Source: Caballeronia arationis (lineage in GTDB: Bacteria; Pseudomonadota; Gammaproteobacteria; Burkholderiales; Burkholderiaceae). Taken from it: a stretch of 64,000 nucleotides of DNA. Below, in pieces: positions 52,967-61,563 of this stretch. The stretch spans positions 62,001 through 126,000 of the forward strand of contig NZ_FCOG02000009.1 in the NCBI RefSeq assembly GCF_001544975.2, in the 5' to 3' direction. The translations under genes were made by a program, and so were the position numbers. Every line of letters begins with the position of its first letter. Position 1 is the first letter of the stretch. Under the pieces are notes generated by a model. The model saw nothing but the letters and a program-made list of their open reading frames with translations. It was not told the DNA's origin and made no database searches.

Positions 52967-54148
52967 TCATTCCAGCGCCGCTGCCGGCCCGAAGAACTCG
53001 TAGCGGGTCTGCGATTCCGGCACGCCGAGCGCCTTCAGATGCTTCTTCACTGCCTTCATGAAAGCAGCCGGTCCAAGGAAATACGCATCGACGTCGCGCG
53101 TTTCGGGCAGCCACTGGTACAGGCGCGCTTCGTCGATATGGCCGAAACCGTGCGCGTGATCGTCTTCGGGGCGGCGATGTTCGTAGCAATAGAAGCGCTT
53201 CAACTGCGGATGACGCTGCGCCAGCGCTTCGATGTGATCGCGGAACGCATGCACGCCGCCGTGGCGCGCCGAATGGATGAAATGCACTGCGCGCTTGGTC
53301 GCGAGCGCGGCCTGCAGCATCGCGAGCGTCGGCGTGATGCCGACTCCGCCGCTGATCAGGACCAAGGGCTTCTCGTTGTGCTCGAGCTTGAAATCGCCCG
53401 ACGGTGCGAAGAGTTCCAGCGCGTCGTTCTCATGCACGTTCGCATGCAGATGGTTCGATACCTTGCCGTTCGGCTCGCGCTTCACGCTGATGCGATACTC
53501 GCGCCCGTTCGGCGCCGCCGAGAGCGAATAGTTGCGGCGCACTTCCTCGCCGTCGATGACAAGCCGCAAGCCGATGTACTGGCCCGGATGGAAGTCGAGC
53601 AGTTCGCCGCGGTCGTCGGGGCGGAAGTAGAAGGACGTGATCTCGTCGCTTTCCTGCACCTTGCGCGCGACGCGGAACACGCGCGTGCCGCGCCATCCGC
53701 CCGGCGCCTGTTCCTTCTCGCTGTAGATATTTTCCTCGAGTCCGATCAGGATGTCGGCGAGCTGGTTGTAGGCCGCACCCCACGCCTCGATGACGGCATC
53801 GGTGGCGATCTCCTCGCCGAGCACTTCGCGGATCGCCCTGAGCAGCGAACGTCCGACAATCGGATAATGCTCCGGCAGAATATTGAGCGCGACGTGCTTG
53901 TTGATGATCTGCGAGACGAGGCCGCCGAGCTTGTCGAGATGGTCAATGTGGCGCGCGTACATCAGCACGCCGTTCGCGAGCGCGCGCTGCTGCGCGCCGC
54001 TCGCCTGGTGCGCCTGATTGAAGAGCGGGCGCACTTCGGGATTCTCGTCGAGAAGCATCTGGTAGAAATGCCGGGTGAGCGCTTCGCCGCCGCTTTCGAG
54101 CAGCGGAACAGTGGCCTTGACGATTGCACGGTGTTCGGGTGACAGCAT
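52967..54148 (-). CDS. hmp: Flavohemoprotein (nitric oxide dioxygenase)
   Basis: A 393-residue flavohemoglobin that oxidises NO to nitrate with O2 and NAD(P)H. Globin domain residues 1-~140 with Tyr29 (distal) and proximal His85 (IINKHVALNILPEHY) at the same numbers as in the E. coli protein; FAD domain with RRNYSLSAAPNG; NAD domain with ISGGVGITPTLAML. The C-terminal YEFFGPAAAL is also typical. It is divergent from norR, across 120 bases carrying a sigma-54-like element; NorR is the expected activator. Confidence 0.95.
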   Translation of the reverse strand: MLSPEHRAIVKATVPLLESGGEALTRHFYQMLLDENPEVRPLFNQAHQASGAQQRALANGVLMYARHIDHLDKLGGLVSQIINKHVALNILPEHYPIVGRSLLRAIREVLGEEIATDAVIEAWGAAYNQLADILIGLEENIYSEKEQAPGGWRGTRVFRVARKVQESDEITSFYFRPDDRGELLDFHPGQYIGLRLVIDGEEVRRNYSLSAAPNGREYRISVKREPNGKVSNHLHANVHENDALELFAPSGDFKLEHNEKPLVLISGGVGITPTLAMLQAALATKRAVHFIHSARHGGVHAFRDHIEALAQRHPQLKRFYCYEHRRPEDDHAHGFGHIDEARLYQWLPETRDVDAYFLGPAAFMKAVKKHLKALGVPESQTRYEFFGPAAALE

Positions 54149-54216
54149 CTGTGAGTCCTCGCATTGGTTTTGCGTTGCCGGGCCGACGACCCGGGTTGGA
54201 TTAGCGAATACTCCTA

Positions 54217-54232
54217 TCCACGATTCGTGCCA
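54217..54232 (-). promoter_or_regulatory. Weak sigma-54-like promoter before hmp
   Basis: Read leftward, TGGCACG with a GTGGA nine bases on resembles the -24/-12 consensus (TGGCAC-N5-TTGCW). The -24 half is exact, but the -12 GC is GG, so it is imperfect. It lies ~70 bases before the hmp ATG, opposite norR, whose product works only with sigma-54 RNA polymerase. On the other strand, TATAAT (54261-54266) just before norR is a likely -10 for that gene, giving a very short leader. Confidence 0.4.
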
Positions 54233-54268
54233 GATTAGAATGCCAAACGAATCAATGAGTTATAATAG

Positions 54269-55876
54269 ATGATGGTCAATCGGACTCTGGTCAATAAGAC
54301 TCCTTTCGTAGTCGATTCGACTGCAAAAGACTTGCTCGACGCGCTTGTGCCGCTGATGCAGGACCTGTCGCGCGATCTCTCCGACACGGAGCGCTACCGG
54401 CGGCTCCTGCAGAGCCTGCGCGCGCTTTTTCCGAGCGACGCGACCGCGTTGCTGCGCCTGGACGGCGACACGCTGGTGCCGCTCGCCATCGACGGCCTCA
54501 CGAGCGACACGCTCGGCCGGCGCTTTCGCGTTGCCGAGCATCCGCGCTTTGCGCAGTTGCTCGCGCAATCCGGACCAACGCGCTTCGCCGCGGACTCGGA
54601 TCTGCCCGATCCCTACGACGGTCTCGTGAAGGGCGTCACCGGCGATCTCGAAGTGCACGATTGCCTCGGGTGTCCGCTTTTCATCGGCGGCCGGCCGTGG
54701 GGCCTCCTGACGCTCGACTCACTCGATCCGGCGCGCTTCGACAGCGTCGACACGGGTTCGCTCGAAGCATTCCTGAGTCTCGCCGCGGCGACGGTGAGCG
54801 TGGTCGAGCGCATCGATTCGCTCGCGCGCACGAGCGAGGAAGAGCACGAACGCGCTGAAGCGTACCGGCAGGCGAGCGCGCCGAGCCATCGCGAGATGAT
54901 CGGCGCAGGTAAACAGCACAAGCGTTTGCAGGACGAGATCGCGATCGTCGCGAAGAGCGACCTGACCGTGCTCGTCACGGGCGAGACGGGCGTCGGCAAG
55001 GAACTGGTCGCGAGTGCGATCCACGCGCTCTCGCCGCGCGCGGGCAAGCCGCTCATCAGCGTGAACTGCGCGGCCCTGCCCGACACGCTCGTCGAAAGCG
55101 AGCTGTTCGGACACGTGCGCGGCGCGTTCTCGGGCGCTTCGTCGGACCGGCGCGGCAAATTCGAACTGGCCGACGGCGGCACGCTCTTTCTCGACGAAGT
55201 GGGCGAACTGCCGCTCGCCGTGCAGGCAAAGCTGCTGCGCGTGCTGCAGAACGGGCAACTACAGCGCATTGGCTCCGATAACGAACATACCGTCGATGTG
55301 CGGCTGATCGCCGCAACCAATCGCGATCTCGCGCATGAAGTGCGCGAAGGGCGTTTTCGCGCGGATTTCTATCATCGGCTGAGCGTGTATCCGCTCGTCG
55401 TGCCGCCGCTGCGCGAGCGAGGACGCGACGTCCTGCTGCTCGCGGGATATTTCCTCGAAGAGAACCGCTGGCGGCTCGGTCTCCAGAGCCTGAGACTCGC
55501 CACCGATGCGCAGACGGCTCTGCTCGGCTATGCGTGGCCCGGCAACGTGCGGGAACTGGAACATCTGGTCGGCCGTACGGCCCTGAAGGCGCTTGCGGCG
55601 CATCCGGAGCGGCCGCGCATCCTCACGCTCCAGGCCGCCGACTTCGGCTTGTCCGACGCAAGCGAAGGTTTGATTTCCGCGCCTCCGGAGGGCTCCGCGC
55701 CGAAAGCCGGCTCGCCGGCGCAGCAGGACTTTCGCGGCGCGGTGACGTCGTTCGAACGCACGCTGCTCCTCGACGCGCTCGCGCGCCATGACCAGACCTG
55801 GGCAGCGGCTGCGCGCGAACTGGGCATGGACCGCGCCAATTTGAATCGACTGGCGAAACGGCTCGGCCTCAAATAA
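54269..55876 (+). CDS. norR: Nitric oxide-responsive sigma-54 activator NorR
   Basis: A 535-residue enhancer-binding protein. The GAF domain (~residues 30-180) contains SDLPDPYDGL, the region of the non-heme iron ligands for NO sensing in NorR. The AAA+ domain has Walker A TGETGVGKELVA, FLDEVGELPLAVQAKLLRVLQ and R-finger region FRADFYHRLSVYPL. The C-terminal HTH (TWAAAARELGMDRANLNRLAKRL) ends the protein. The sigma-54-contacting loop reads GAFSGA instead of GAFTGA. Two adjacent ATG codons (54269, 54272) are possible starts; neither has a clear ribosome site, and TATAAT lies only three bases upstream of the first. It controls the divergent hmp-nnrS pair (inference). Confidence 0.92.
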   Translation: MMVNRTLVNKTPFVVDSTAKDLLDALVPLMQDLSRDLSDTERYRRLLQSLRALFPSDATALLRLDGDTLVPLAIDGLTSDTLGRRFRVAEHPRFAQLLAQSGPTRFAADSDLPDPYDGLVKGVTGDLEVHDCLGCPLFIGGRPWGLLTLDSLDPARFDSVDTGSLEAFLSLAAATVSVVERIDSLARTSEEEHERAEAYRQASAPSHREMIGAGKQHKRLQDEIAIVAKSDLTVLVTGETGVGKELVASAIHALSPRAGKPLISVNCAALPDTLVESELFGHVRGAFSGASSDRRGKFELADGGTLFLDEVGELPLAVQAKLLRVLQNGQLQRIGSDNEHTVDVRLIAATNRDLAHEVREGRFRADFYHRLSVYPLVVPPLRERGRDVLLLAGYFLEENRWRLGLQSLRLATDAQTALLGYAWPGNVRELEHLVGRTALKALAAHPERPRILTLQAADFGLSDASEGLISAPPEGSAPKAGSPAQQDFRGAVTSFERTLLLDALARHDQTWAAAARELGMDRANLNRLAKRLGLK

Positions 55877-55895
55877 CTGTCGAGCCGAATAGAAA

Positions 55896-55909
55896 TTGAT
55901 GTACATCAA
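55896..55909 (+). promoter_or_regulatory. FNR/Anr-type binding site before the cytochrome oxidase operon
   Basis: TTGATGTACATCAA is a perfect match to the FNR/Anr consensus TTGAT-N4-ATCAA and is a full palindrome. At -41.5 it would set transcription near 55944, giving a leader of about 240 bases before the first cytochrome gene; a weak CAAATT at 55931 may serve as -10. The rest of 55877-56187 has no gene that I can support. DNR/NnrR-type NO regulators use the same sequence, so the signal may be low oxygen or NO. Confidence 0.75.
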
Positions 55910-56187
55910 AGAATCGCATCAAAGTCTGGGCAAATTCCCATCGACCATTGTTGCCCGCATCAAAAAAGTGGTATTGATTATTCAAGTACCAAGCGATGCG
56001 CGCTTTGGTCACGGGTAGTTTCAGAGTTTTGGCATTCTCGATTGCAGCATTGATGCTGGCAATTTTTGACGAGTCTTCTAAGATCAGTTAAGCAAGGGGT
56101 ACCCGTAATCGTTTTTCGTAGTGCCTTAAGACAAGCCTGTTGCCGGATCGCCGCAATTGCCGACGCTCCAGATGCAACGGATCGAAC

Positions 56188-56931
56188 ATGGCAAATCGAA
56201 ACGGGGGACACGTGGGAAGACGCAGCGCCCTTTTCGTATTCGTGATCCATGCGGTCCTCGCGTTCTTCAGCATGAACGCCTTCGGCGCCGACGCGACGAA
56301 CGAGCGCGCGCCCGACACGATGGCGGCACGCGTGCTGGCCTGCGCCGCTTGCCACGGCCCGCGCGGCGAAGGCACCGACAACGACTATTTCCCCCGCCTC
56401 TCCGGCAAGCCCGCCGGCTATCTCTACAACCAGCTGCAAGCGTTTCGCGACGGACGCCGCAAGTATCCGCCGATGAACTACCTGCTCGCCTATCTTCCCG
56501 ACGCCTATCTGCACGACATCGCCAATTACTTCGCGGCCGAACGTCCGCCGTTTCCGCCGCCGAGCGCCGTGACCGTCGATGCGAAGACGCTCGCGCTCGG
56601 CAAGGCCATCGTCACGCAGGGCGATCCGTCGCGCAAGATTCCTGCGTGCGTCTCGTGCCATGCTGCCGCGATGACCGGCATGGAGCCCGCCGTTCCGGGC
56701 TTGCTCGGCCTGCATGCGGACTACCTCAGCGCGCAACTCGGCGCATGGCGTTACGGCACCCGCAGCGCGCTCGCGCCCGATTGCATGAAGAAGGTCGCCT
56801 CGCAGTTGAGCGACCGCGACATCACGGCGGTCGCGGGCTTTCTCGCGTCGCTGCCTGCGCCCGCGAATCCGGTGCCGGTCGCCGCCGGTTCGCTCAAGAT
56901 GCCGCTCGCCTGCGGCAGCGTCCCCAACTAG
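56188..56931 (+). CDS. Diheme c-type cytochrome (c4 type)
   Basis: A 247-residue exported cytochrome with two heme sites: CAACH at about residue 50 and CVSCH at about 164. Signal segment LFVFVIHAVLAFFSMNAFGA (cleavage near residue 33). Each half has the c4-like PRLSGKPAGYLYNQLQAFRDG or LLGLHADYLSAQLGAWRYG sequence. It is first in the oxidase operon, 14 bases before the next gene, and could carry electrons to the oxidase. ATG 56188 chosen because the signal peptide begins nearby; the ribosome site is weak. Confidence 0.88.
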   Translation: MANRNGGHVGRRSALFVFVIHAVLAFFSMNAFGADATNERAPDTMAARVLACAACHGPRGEGTDNDYFPRLSGKPAGYLYNQLQAFRDGRRKYPPMNYLLAYLPDAYLHDIANYFAAERPPFPPPSAVTVDAKTLALGKAIVTQGDPSRKIPACVSCHAAAMTGMEPAVPGLLGLHADYLSAQLGAWRYGTRSALAPDCMKKVASQLSDRDITAVAGFLASLPAPANPVPVAAGSLKMPLACGSVPN

Positions 56932-56944
56932 CGGAGGAAGAGAC

Positions 56945-58270
56945 GTGCTCATCGACGTGCCCGGTCTCCGACGCCTGCAACTGCCATCGGTCCGTGCGCT
57001 GATCCGGACGATCGGCGCGCTGGCGATGTCCGGCGCGCTGATCGCCGATGCCGGCGCGCAGTCGACCGCACCGAAGGCACCGGCAGCCGGTGCGAAGGGC
57101 GATGCAGCGCAGATCGCGCGCGGCGAGTACCTTGCGCGCGCGGGCGATTGCGTCGCGTGCCACACGCTGCCGGCGGGCAAGGTGTTCGGCGGCGGCCGTC
57201 CGATGGACACGCCTTTCGGCACGCTCTTCACGCCGAACATCTCGTCCGACAAGGCGACCGGAATCGGCAACTGGACCGCCGCCGAGTTCTACACGATGAT
57301 GCACACGGGCAAGTCGCGCGACGGCGAGCTGCTCTATCCCGCGATGCCGTTCGGCTCGTACACGAAGGTGACGCGCGCCGATTCCGATGCGATCTACGCT
57401 TACCTGATGTCCACGACACCGGTGAACCAGCCGAATCGTGCGCATGAGTTGCGCTTTCCGTTCAACAAGCGCCAGTTGCTGATCGGCTGGCGTTCGCTCT
57501 TTTTCCGCCAGGGCGAATACGAGCCCGATCCAAAGCAGTCGGCGGAATGGAATCGCGGCGCGTATCTCGTCGAAGGTCTCGGGCATTGCTCGATGTGCCA
57601 CACGGCGATCAACGCGCTCGGCGGCAACGTCGCGTCGAAGGCGTTCGAAGGCGGGCTGATTCCGCTGCAGAACTGGTACGCGCCTTCGCTCACGTCGAAC
57701 AAGGAAGCCGGTCTCGGCGACTGGAGCATCGACGACATCGTGGGTCTCCTGCACGCGGGCATCTCGAATCGTGGCGCGGTCTACGGGCCGATGGCGGAAG
57801 TCGTCTACAACAGCCTGATGTACCTGACCGAAGACGACGTGCGCGCGATGGCGGTCTATCTGAAGGCGCTCCCGCAGCGTTCCGGCGACAAGGCCGAGCC
57901 GCCTACCCCGGCCGTCACCGAGGCGCGCAACGACCTCGCGCCGCTCGGCAAGAAGGTCTACGACGCGCAATGCGCGCTGTGCCACGCCGCCGAAGGACAG
58001 GGCAAGCTGCCGCACTTCCCGCCGCTCGCGAACAACCAGTCGATCGTGATGAACTCGGCGGTCAATCCGATCCGCATGGTGCTCAACGGCGGCTATCCGC
58101 CCGGCACCTTCAAGAACCCGAAGCCGTATGGCATGCCGCCGTTCGCGCAGTCGCTGTCGGATGTGGAGGTGGCGGCGGTCGTCACGTATATCCGCACGGC
58201 GTGGGGTAATCGCGGCGCGGCCGTGAGCGTGAAGGAAGTGAACGAACTGCGCTCGGCGCCACTTTATTGA
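56945..58270 (+). CDS. Triheme c-type cytochrome (alcohol dehydrogenase cytochrome subunit-like)
   Basis: A 441-residue periplasmic cytochrome with three heme-binding sites: CVACH at about residue 69, CSMCH at about 217 and CALCH at about 344. An N-terminal hydrophobic segment (IRTIGALAMSGALIADAGAQ) is the signal. Architecture and sequence (ARGEYLARAGDCVACH, FGTLFTPNISSDKATGIG, RGAYLVEGLGHCSMCH) match the cytochrome subunits of membrane alcohol/gluconate dehydrogenases, but no dehydrogenase gene is adjacent, so here it probably feeds electrons into the oxidase. The start is GTG with GGAGGAAGAG just before it. Confidence 0.88.
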   Translation: MLIDVPGLRRLQLPSVRALIRTIGALAMSGALIADAGAQSTAPKAPAAGAKGDAAQIARGEYLARAGDCVACHTLPAGKVFGGGRPMDTPFGTLFTPNISSDKATGIGNWTAAEFYTMMHTGKSRDGELLYPAMPFGSYTKVTRADSDAIYAYLMSTTPVNQPNRAHELRFPFNKRQLLIGWRSLFFRQGEYEPDPKQSAEWNRGAYLVEGLGHCSMCHTAINALGGNVASKAFEGGLIPLQNWYAPSLTSNKEAGLGDWSIDDIVGLLHAGISNRGAVYGPMAEVVYNSLMYLTEDDVRAMAVYLKALPQRSGDKAEPPTPAVTEARNDLAPLGKKVYDAQCALCHAAEGQGKLPHFPPLANNQSIVMNSAVNPIRMVLNGGYPPGTFKNPKPYGMPPFAQSLSDVEVAAVVTYIRTAWGNRGAAVSVKEVNELRSAPLY

Positions 58271-58277
58271 GGACGTA

Positions 58278-58451
58278 ATGAGCAAGCCATTCTCCGAGAG
58301 GGACGCAAGCGATGAAGCCGCCGTCGACGAGATCGTCGCGAGCGGGCCGACGGGCGCCATCGCGCTCGCGAGCATCGCGACGGCGATCGTCGTCGGCCTG
58401 TGGTTCGCGTTCTACTTCCTCGTCTTCCTGCCTCGCGGCGTGATTCACTGA
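58278..58451 (+). CDS. Small one-helix membrane protein, candidate oxidase subunit IIa
   Basis: A 57-residue protein beginning MSKPFSERDASDEAAVDEIV, then one membrane helix (IALASIATAIVVGLWFAFYFLVF) and a short tail LPRGVIH. It lies eight bases after the triheme cytochrome gene and ten bases before the subunit II gene, on the same strand. In B-family (ba3-type) oxidases a short single-helix subunit IIa completes the missing helix of subunit II; position and topology fit that role. Recognition rests on context, not on clear sequence identity. Confidence 0.75.
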   Translation: MSKPFSERDASDEAAVDEIVASGPTGAIALASIATAIVVGLWFAFYFLVFLPRGVIH

Positions 58452-58461
58452 GGCCAAGCAC

Positions 58462-59037
58462 ATGGCGACGAACCCTCCGCCGTCACATTCGCACGAAGTC
58501 GCCGAGCGCATCGAAAAGCGCTGGGCGATGGTCGTGATCGCGATCGTCACGGTGCTCGTCGCGATGGTGATCTTCACCGGCCTGAACTGGGCGATGATGC
58601 CGCCGTCGCGCGTCGAGACCGTGCGGCCGGAGACGCTGCACGTCTCCGGCGAATTCATCGAGAGCAATCTCGGCAGCGCGGTGGAAGCGGATGGCTCGGT
58701 GACCGTGCGCATCGTCGCGCAGCAGTACTCGTTCACGCCCCAGTGCCTCCTCGTTCCCGCCGACACCCCGATCACCTTCCGCGCGACGAGCTCGGACGTC
58801 GTGCACGGCTTCCTCATCACGAACACGAACATCAACTCGATGCTCGAACCGGGCTACATCGCGACGTTCAAGACCACGTTCAACAAGCCGGGCGACCATC
58901 TGATGCCGTGCCACGAATACTGCGGCGTGGGGCATCAGGGCATGTGGGCGCATGTCAAGGTGATCGACAAGTCGGCCTTCATGCAGATGGCAGCCGCCCT
59001 GCCGGCGAATTCGCGGAGGTTGAGCTGTGTTAAATAG
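58462..59037 (+). CDS. Cytochrome c oxidase subunit II (CuA-containing)
   Basis: A 191-residue subunit with one N-terminal helix (MVVIAIVTVLVAMVIFTGL) and a periplasmic cupredoxin domain that accepts electrons from cytochrome c. All CuA ligands are present: His115 in VVHGFLI, Cys150, Cys154, His158 and Met161 in CHEYCGVGHQGMW. The short one-helix form is that of ba3-type enzymes, not the two-helix aa3 type. It overlaps the subunit I gene by 11 bases. Confidence 0.92.
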   Translation: MATNPPPSHSHEVAERIEKRWAMVVIAIVTVLVAMVIFTGLNWAMMPPSRVETVRPETLHVSGEFIESNLGSAVEADGSVTVRIVAQQYSFTPQCLLVPADTPITFRATSSDVVHGFLITNTNINSMLEPGYIATFKTTFNKPGDHLMPCHEYCGVGHQGMWAHVKVIDKSAFMQMAAALPANSRRLSCVK

Positions 59038-60652
59038 CAAGCGACTCGTTCTCGCGCACTTCTGGCTTGCGTTTGCGGCGTTCGGCATCGCGCTTCTGCT
59101 CGGTGCATGGCAGATGTACGTGCGCAGCCCGCTGCATCCGTGGCTGCAGGACGCCGAGATCTACTATCGCTCCGTCACGGCGCACGGCTCGGCGATGGGC
59201 TACGTGTTCCCGACGCTCATCGCGATGGGCTTCGGCTATGCAGTGAGCGAACTCGCGCTCAAGAAGGCGCTGATTGGCGCACGCTGGGCGTGGGCGGGCT
59301 TCGTTCTGGTCGCGGTGGGGTCGGTCGTCGCGATGGTGCCGGTCGCGATGGGCCTTGCGTCGGTCCTCTACACGTTCTATCCGCCGATGATCGGCAGCGT
59401 GTTCTATTACATCGGCGTGGTGCTCGTGGTGGTCGGATCGTGGATCTGGGTCGCGCTGATGTCAGTGAACCTGAACGCATGGAAGCGAGAGAATCCGGGG
59501 CGCCCGGTGCCTCTCGCGATGTTCGCGACGGTGGCCGGCGCCTACCTCTGGGGCTGGACGGCGGTGGGCGCTGCGCTCGAAATCCTGTTCCAGATCCTGC
59601 CTGTCGCGCTTGGGCTGAAGAGCACGATCGATGCGGGACTCGCACGCGTCTTCTTCTCATGGACGCTGCACGCGATCGTCTATTTCTGGCTGATGCCTGC
59701 CTACATCGCGTACTACACGATCATCCCGCGTGCGATCGGCGGGCGTCTCTACAGCGATTCGATGGCGCGCATCTCGTTCATCCTGTTCCTCGTGGTATCG
59801 ATGCCGATCGGCATTCACCATCTTTTCGCCGATCCGCAGGTCGGTTCGGGCTTCAAGTTCATGCACTCGGTGTTCACGGCGCTCGTCGCGGTGCCGACGC
59901 TGCTGACCGTGTTCACGATCTGCGCGTCGGTGGAGATCGCGGCGCGGCTGCGCGGCGGTCATGGCGCGCTCGGCTGGATTCGCGCACTGCCGTGGCACAA
60001 CCCGATGATGCTCGCCGTCGCGTTCTCGTTCGTGATGCTCGGCTTCGGCGGCGCGGGCGGCATCATCAACATGAGCTATCAACTCGATTCCACGATCCAC
60101 AATACGCAGTGGATCACCGGCCACTTCCATCTGATCTTCGCGGGCGCGATCGTCATCATGTACTTCGCGATTGCGTACGACCTGTGGCCGCATCTCACGG
60201 GACGCGCGCTCGCGAACGTGAAGCTGATCCGCGCGCAACTGTGGCTGTGGTTCATCGGCATGATCGTGCTGACGTTTCCGTGGCACTACGCGGGCATCCT
60301 CGGCATGCCGCGCCGCATGGCCTTCTACGACTATACGAATCCCGAGATCGCGGCGCAGGCGTTCTCGGTAATCCTCTCGGTGATCGGCGGCTTCATCCTC
60401 GTCGCGTCGGCGGTGCTGTTCTTCATCGTGCTGGTCCAGGCGCATCGCGGCGAGCGCATCGTGCCCGAGGAGTTTCGCTTCAGCGTGGCCGTGCATGAGC
60501 CGCGCACGATTCCGGTCGCGTTGAACGGCTTCGCGCTCTGGCTCGCGCTGATGATCGGCCTCACGCTCGTCAACTACGGCTATCCGATCGCGCAGTTGAT
60601 GACGCGCTCGGAAACGTCGGTGCCGGCCGTTCCCATCGGAGCGCAGCGATGA
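59027..60652 (+). CDS. B-family (ba3-like) heme-copper oxidase subunit I
   Basis: A 541-residue catalytic subunit with about 13 helices, reducing O2 at a heme-CuB centre. Ligands: His53 (low-spin heme, TAHGSAMGY), CuB His215 with the cross-linkable Tyr219 (LHAIVYFW), CuB His264-His265 (IGIHHLF), and His366/His368 (ITGHFHL) for the two hemes. The HxxxY spacing and absence of the D-channel motif indicate family B. Start GTG 59027 has GCGGAGG upstream. Family-B enzymes have high oxygen affinity and in some species reduce NO (established for Thermus ba3). The gene overlaps the next cytochrome gene by four bases. Confidence 0.92.
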   Translation: MLNSKRLVLAHFWLAFAAFGIALLLGAWQMYVRSPLHPWLQDAEIYYRSVTAHGSAMGYVFPTLIAMGFGYAVSELALKKALIGARWAWAGFVLVAVGSVVAMVPVAMGLASVLYTFYPPMIGSVFYYIGVVLVVVGSWIWVALMSVNLNAWKRENPGRPVPLAMFATVAGAYLWGWTAVGAALEILFQILPVALGLKSTIDAGLARVFFSWTLHAIVYFWLMPAYIAYYTIIPRAIGGRLYSDSMARISFILFLVVSMPIGIHHLFADPQVGSGFKFMHSVFTALVAVPTLLTVFTICASVEIAARLRGGHGALGWIRALPWHNPMMLAVAFSFVMLGFGGAGGIINMSYQLDSTIHNTQWITGHFHLIFAGAIVIMYFAIAYDLWPHLTGRALANVKLIRAQLWLWFIGMIVLTFPWHYAGILGMPRRMAFYDYTNPEIAAQAFSVILSVIGGFILVASAVLFFIVLVQAHRGERIVPEEFRFSVAVHEPRTIPVALNGFALWLALMIGLTLVNYGYPIAQLMTRSETSVPAVPIGAQR

Positions 60653-61449
60653 GCGACGAACGCCTCTTCTCGATCGGCAATCCCTGGTTCAAGGCGAGCG
60701 TCGCCGCGACGGTGGGGCTCGCGCTGGTGTCGGCGATAGTCGGCTTCGTATGGCTGCCGTCGGCGCAAAGCGACGCGCCGTTCAAGGGCATCTGGAATGC
60801 GATCTGCAGTGCCGCGGGCGTGCCGCAGCAATGGTACGGCGGCGGAGAACCGGTGGCGCCGAAGGTGAAGCTGAGTTCGGTCGAAGTGACGCCGCAACTG
60901 CTCGCGCATCCGAGCGCGAATTCGGTCGGTCGCGGCGCGACGCTCGCACTCCGCTGCACAATGTGCCACGGCGAACGCGGCATGAGCGATGCGAATTCGC
61001 CGAATCTCGCGGGGCAATATGCGGTCGTGATCTACAAGCAGTTGCTCGATTTCCAGCGCGGCGTGCGGACCAACGCCGTGATGTCGCCGATGGCGATGAA
61101 CCTGAGCGACCAGGACATGCGCGATCTCGCGGCGTATTACGCGAGCCTGCCGAGGCCGCCTGCGCAGCGCCACGTGAGCGAGGCGAACGCACCGGCCATC
61201 GTCGCGCACGGGTCGCCGATGCGCAATATCGCGCCGTGCGCGGCGTGTCACGGCGGCATCGACAGCAAGGCGGGCAGCCCGTGGCTCGACGGCCTGCCGG
61301 CTGCCTACACGAAGGCACAACTGCATGCATTTGCAAGCGGCGCGCGCAGCAACGACATCAACGAACAGATGCGCAACGTCGCGCGCAACATGACGCCGGA
61401 GGAGATCGACGCGGCCGCCGAATACTACGAGGGCGTCAACGCACGCTGA
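60649..61449 (+). CDS. Membrane-anchored diheme c-type cytochrome
   Basis: A 266-residue cytochrome anchored by one N-terminal helix (VAATVGLALVSAIVGFVW). Heme sites CTMCH at about residue 103 and CAACH at about 198, each followed by the c4-type pattern (NLAGQYAVVIYKQLLDFQRG and LDGLPAAYTKAQLHAFASG). It is coupled to subunit I (ATGA overlap) and probably donates electrons to CuA. It ends the oxidase operon. Confidence 0.9.
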   Translation: MSDERLFSIGNPWFKASVAATVGLALVSAIVGFVWLPSAQSDAPFKGIWNAICSAAGVPQQWYGGGEPVAPKVKLSSVEVTPQLLAHPSANSVGRGATLALRCTMCHGERGMSDANSPNLAGQYAVVIYKQLLDFQRGVRTNAVMSPMAMNLSDQDMRDLAAYYASLPRPPAQRHVSEANAPAIVAHGSPMRNIAPCAACHGGIDSKAGSPWLDGLPAAYTKAQLHAFASGARSNDINEQMRNVARNMTPEEIDAAAEYYEGVNAR

Positions 61450-61563
61450 TCGGGCACGGACGTTCGTCCACACCGGTTGCGGTGTTATCGTTGCCCGCGC
61501 GAGGTGCGTTCTGTATCTTGGGCTTGTCGAAACCGTAGTCGAAGACAAGGCCAGGTACAACGA

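Noticed and set aside
55978-57270. 430-codon minus-strand frame over the oxidase operon
   Set aside because: Overlaps two cytochrome genes with clear CxxCH sites; composition is that of an antisense shadow.
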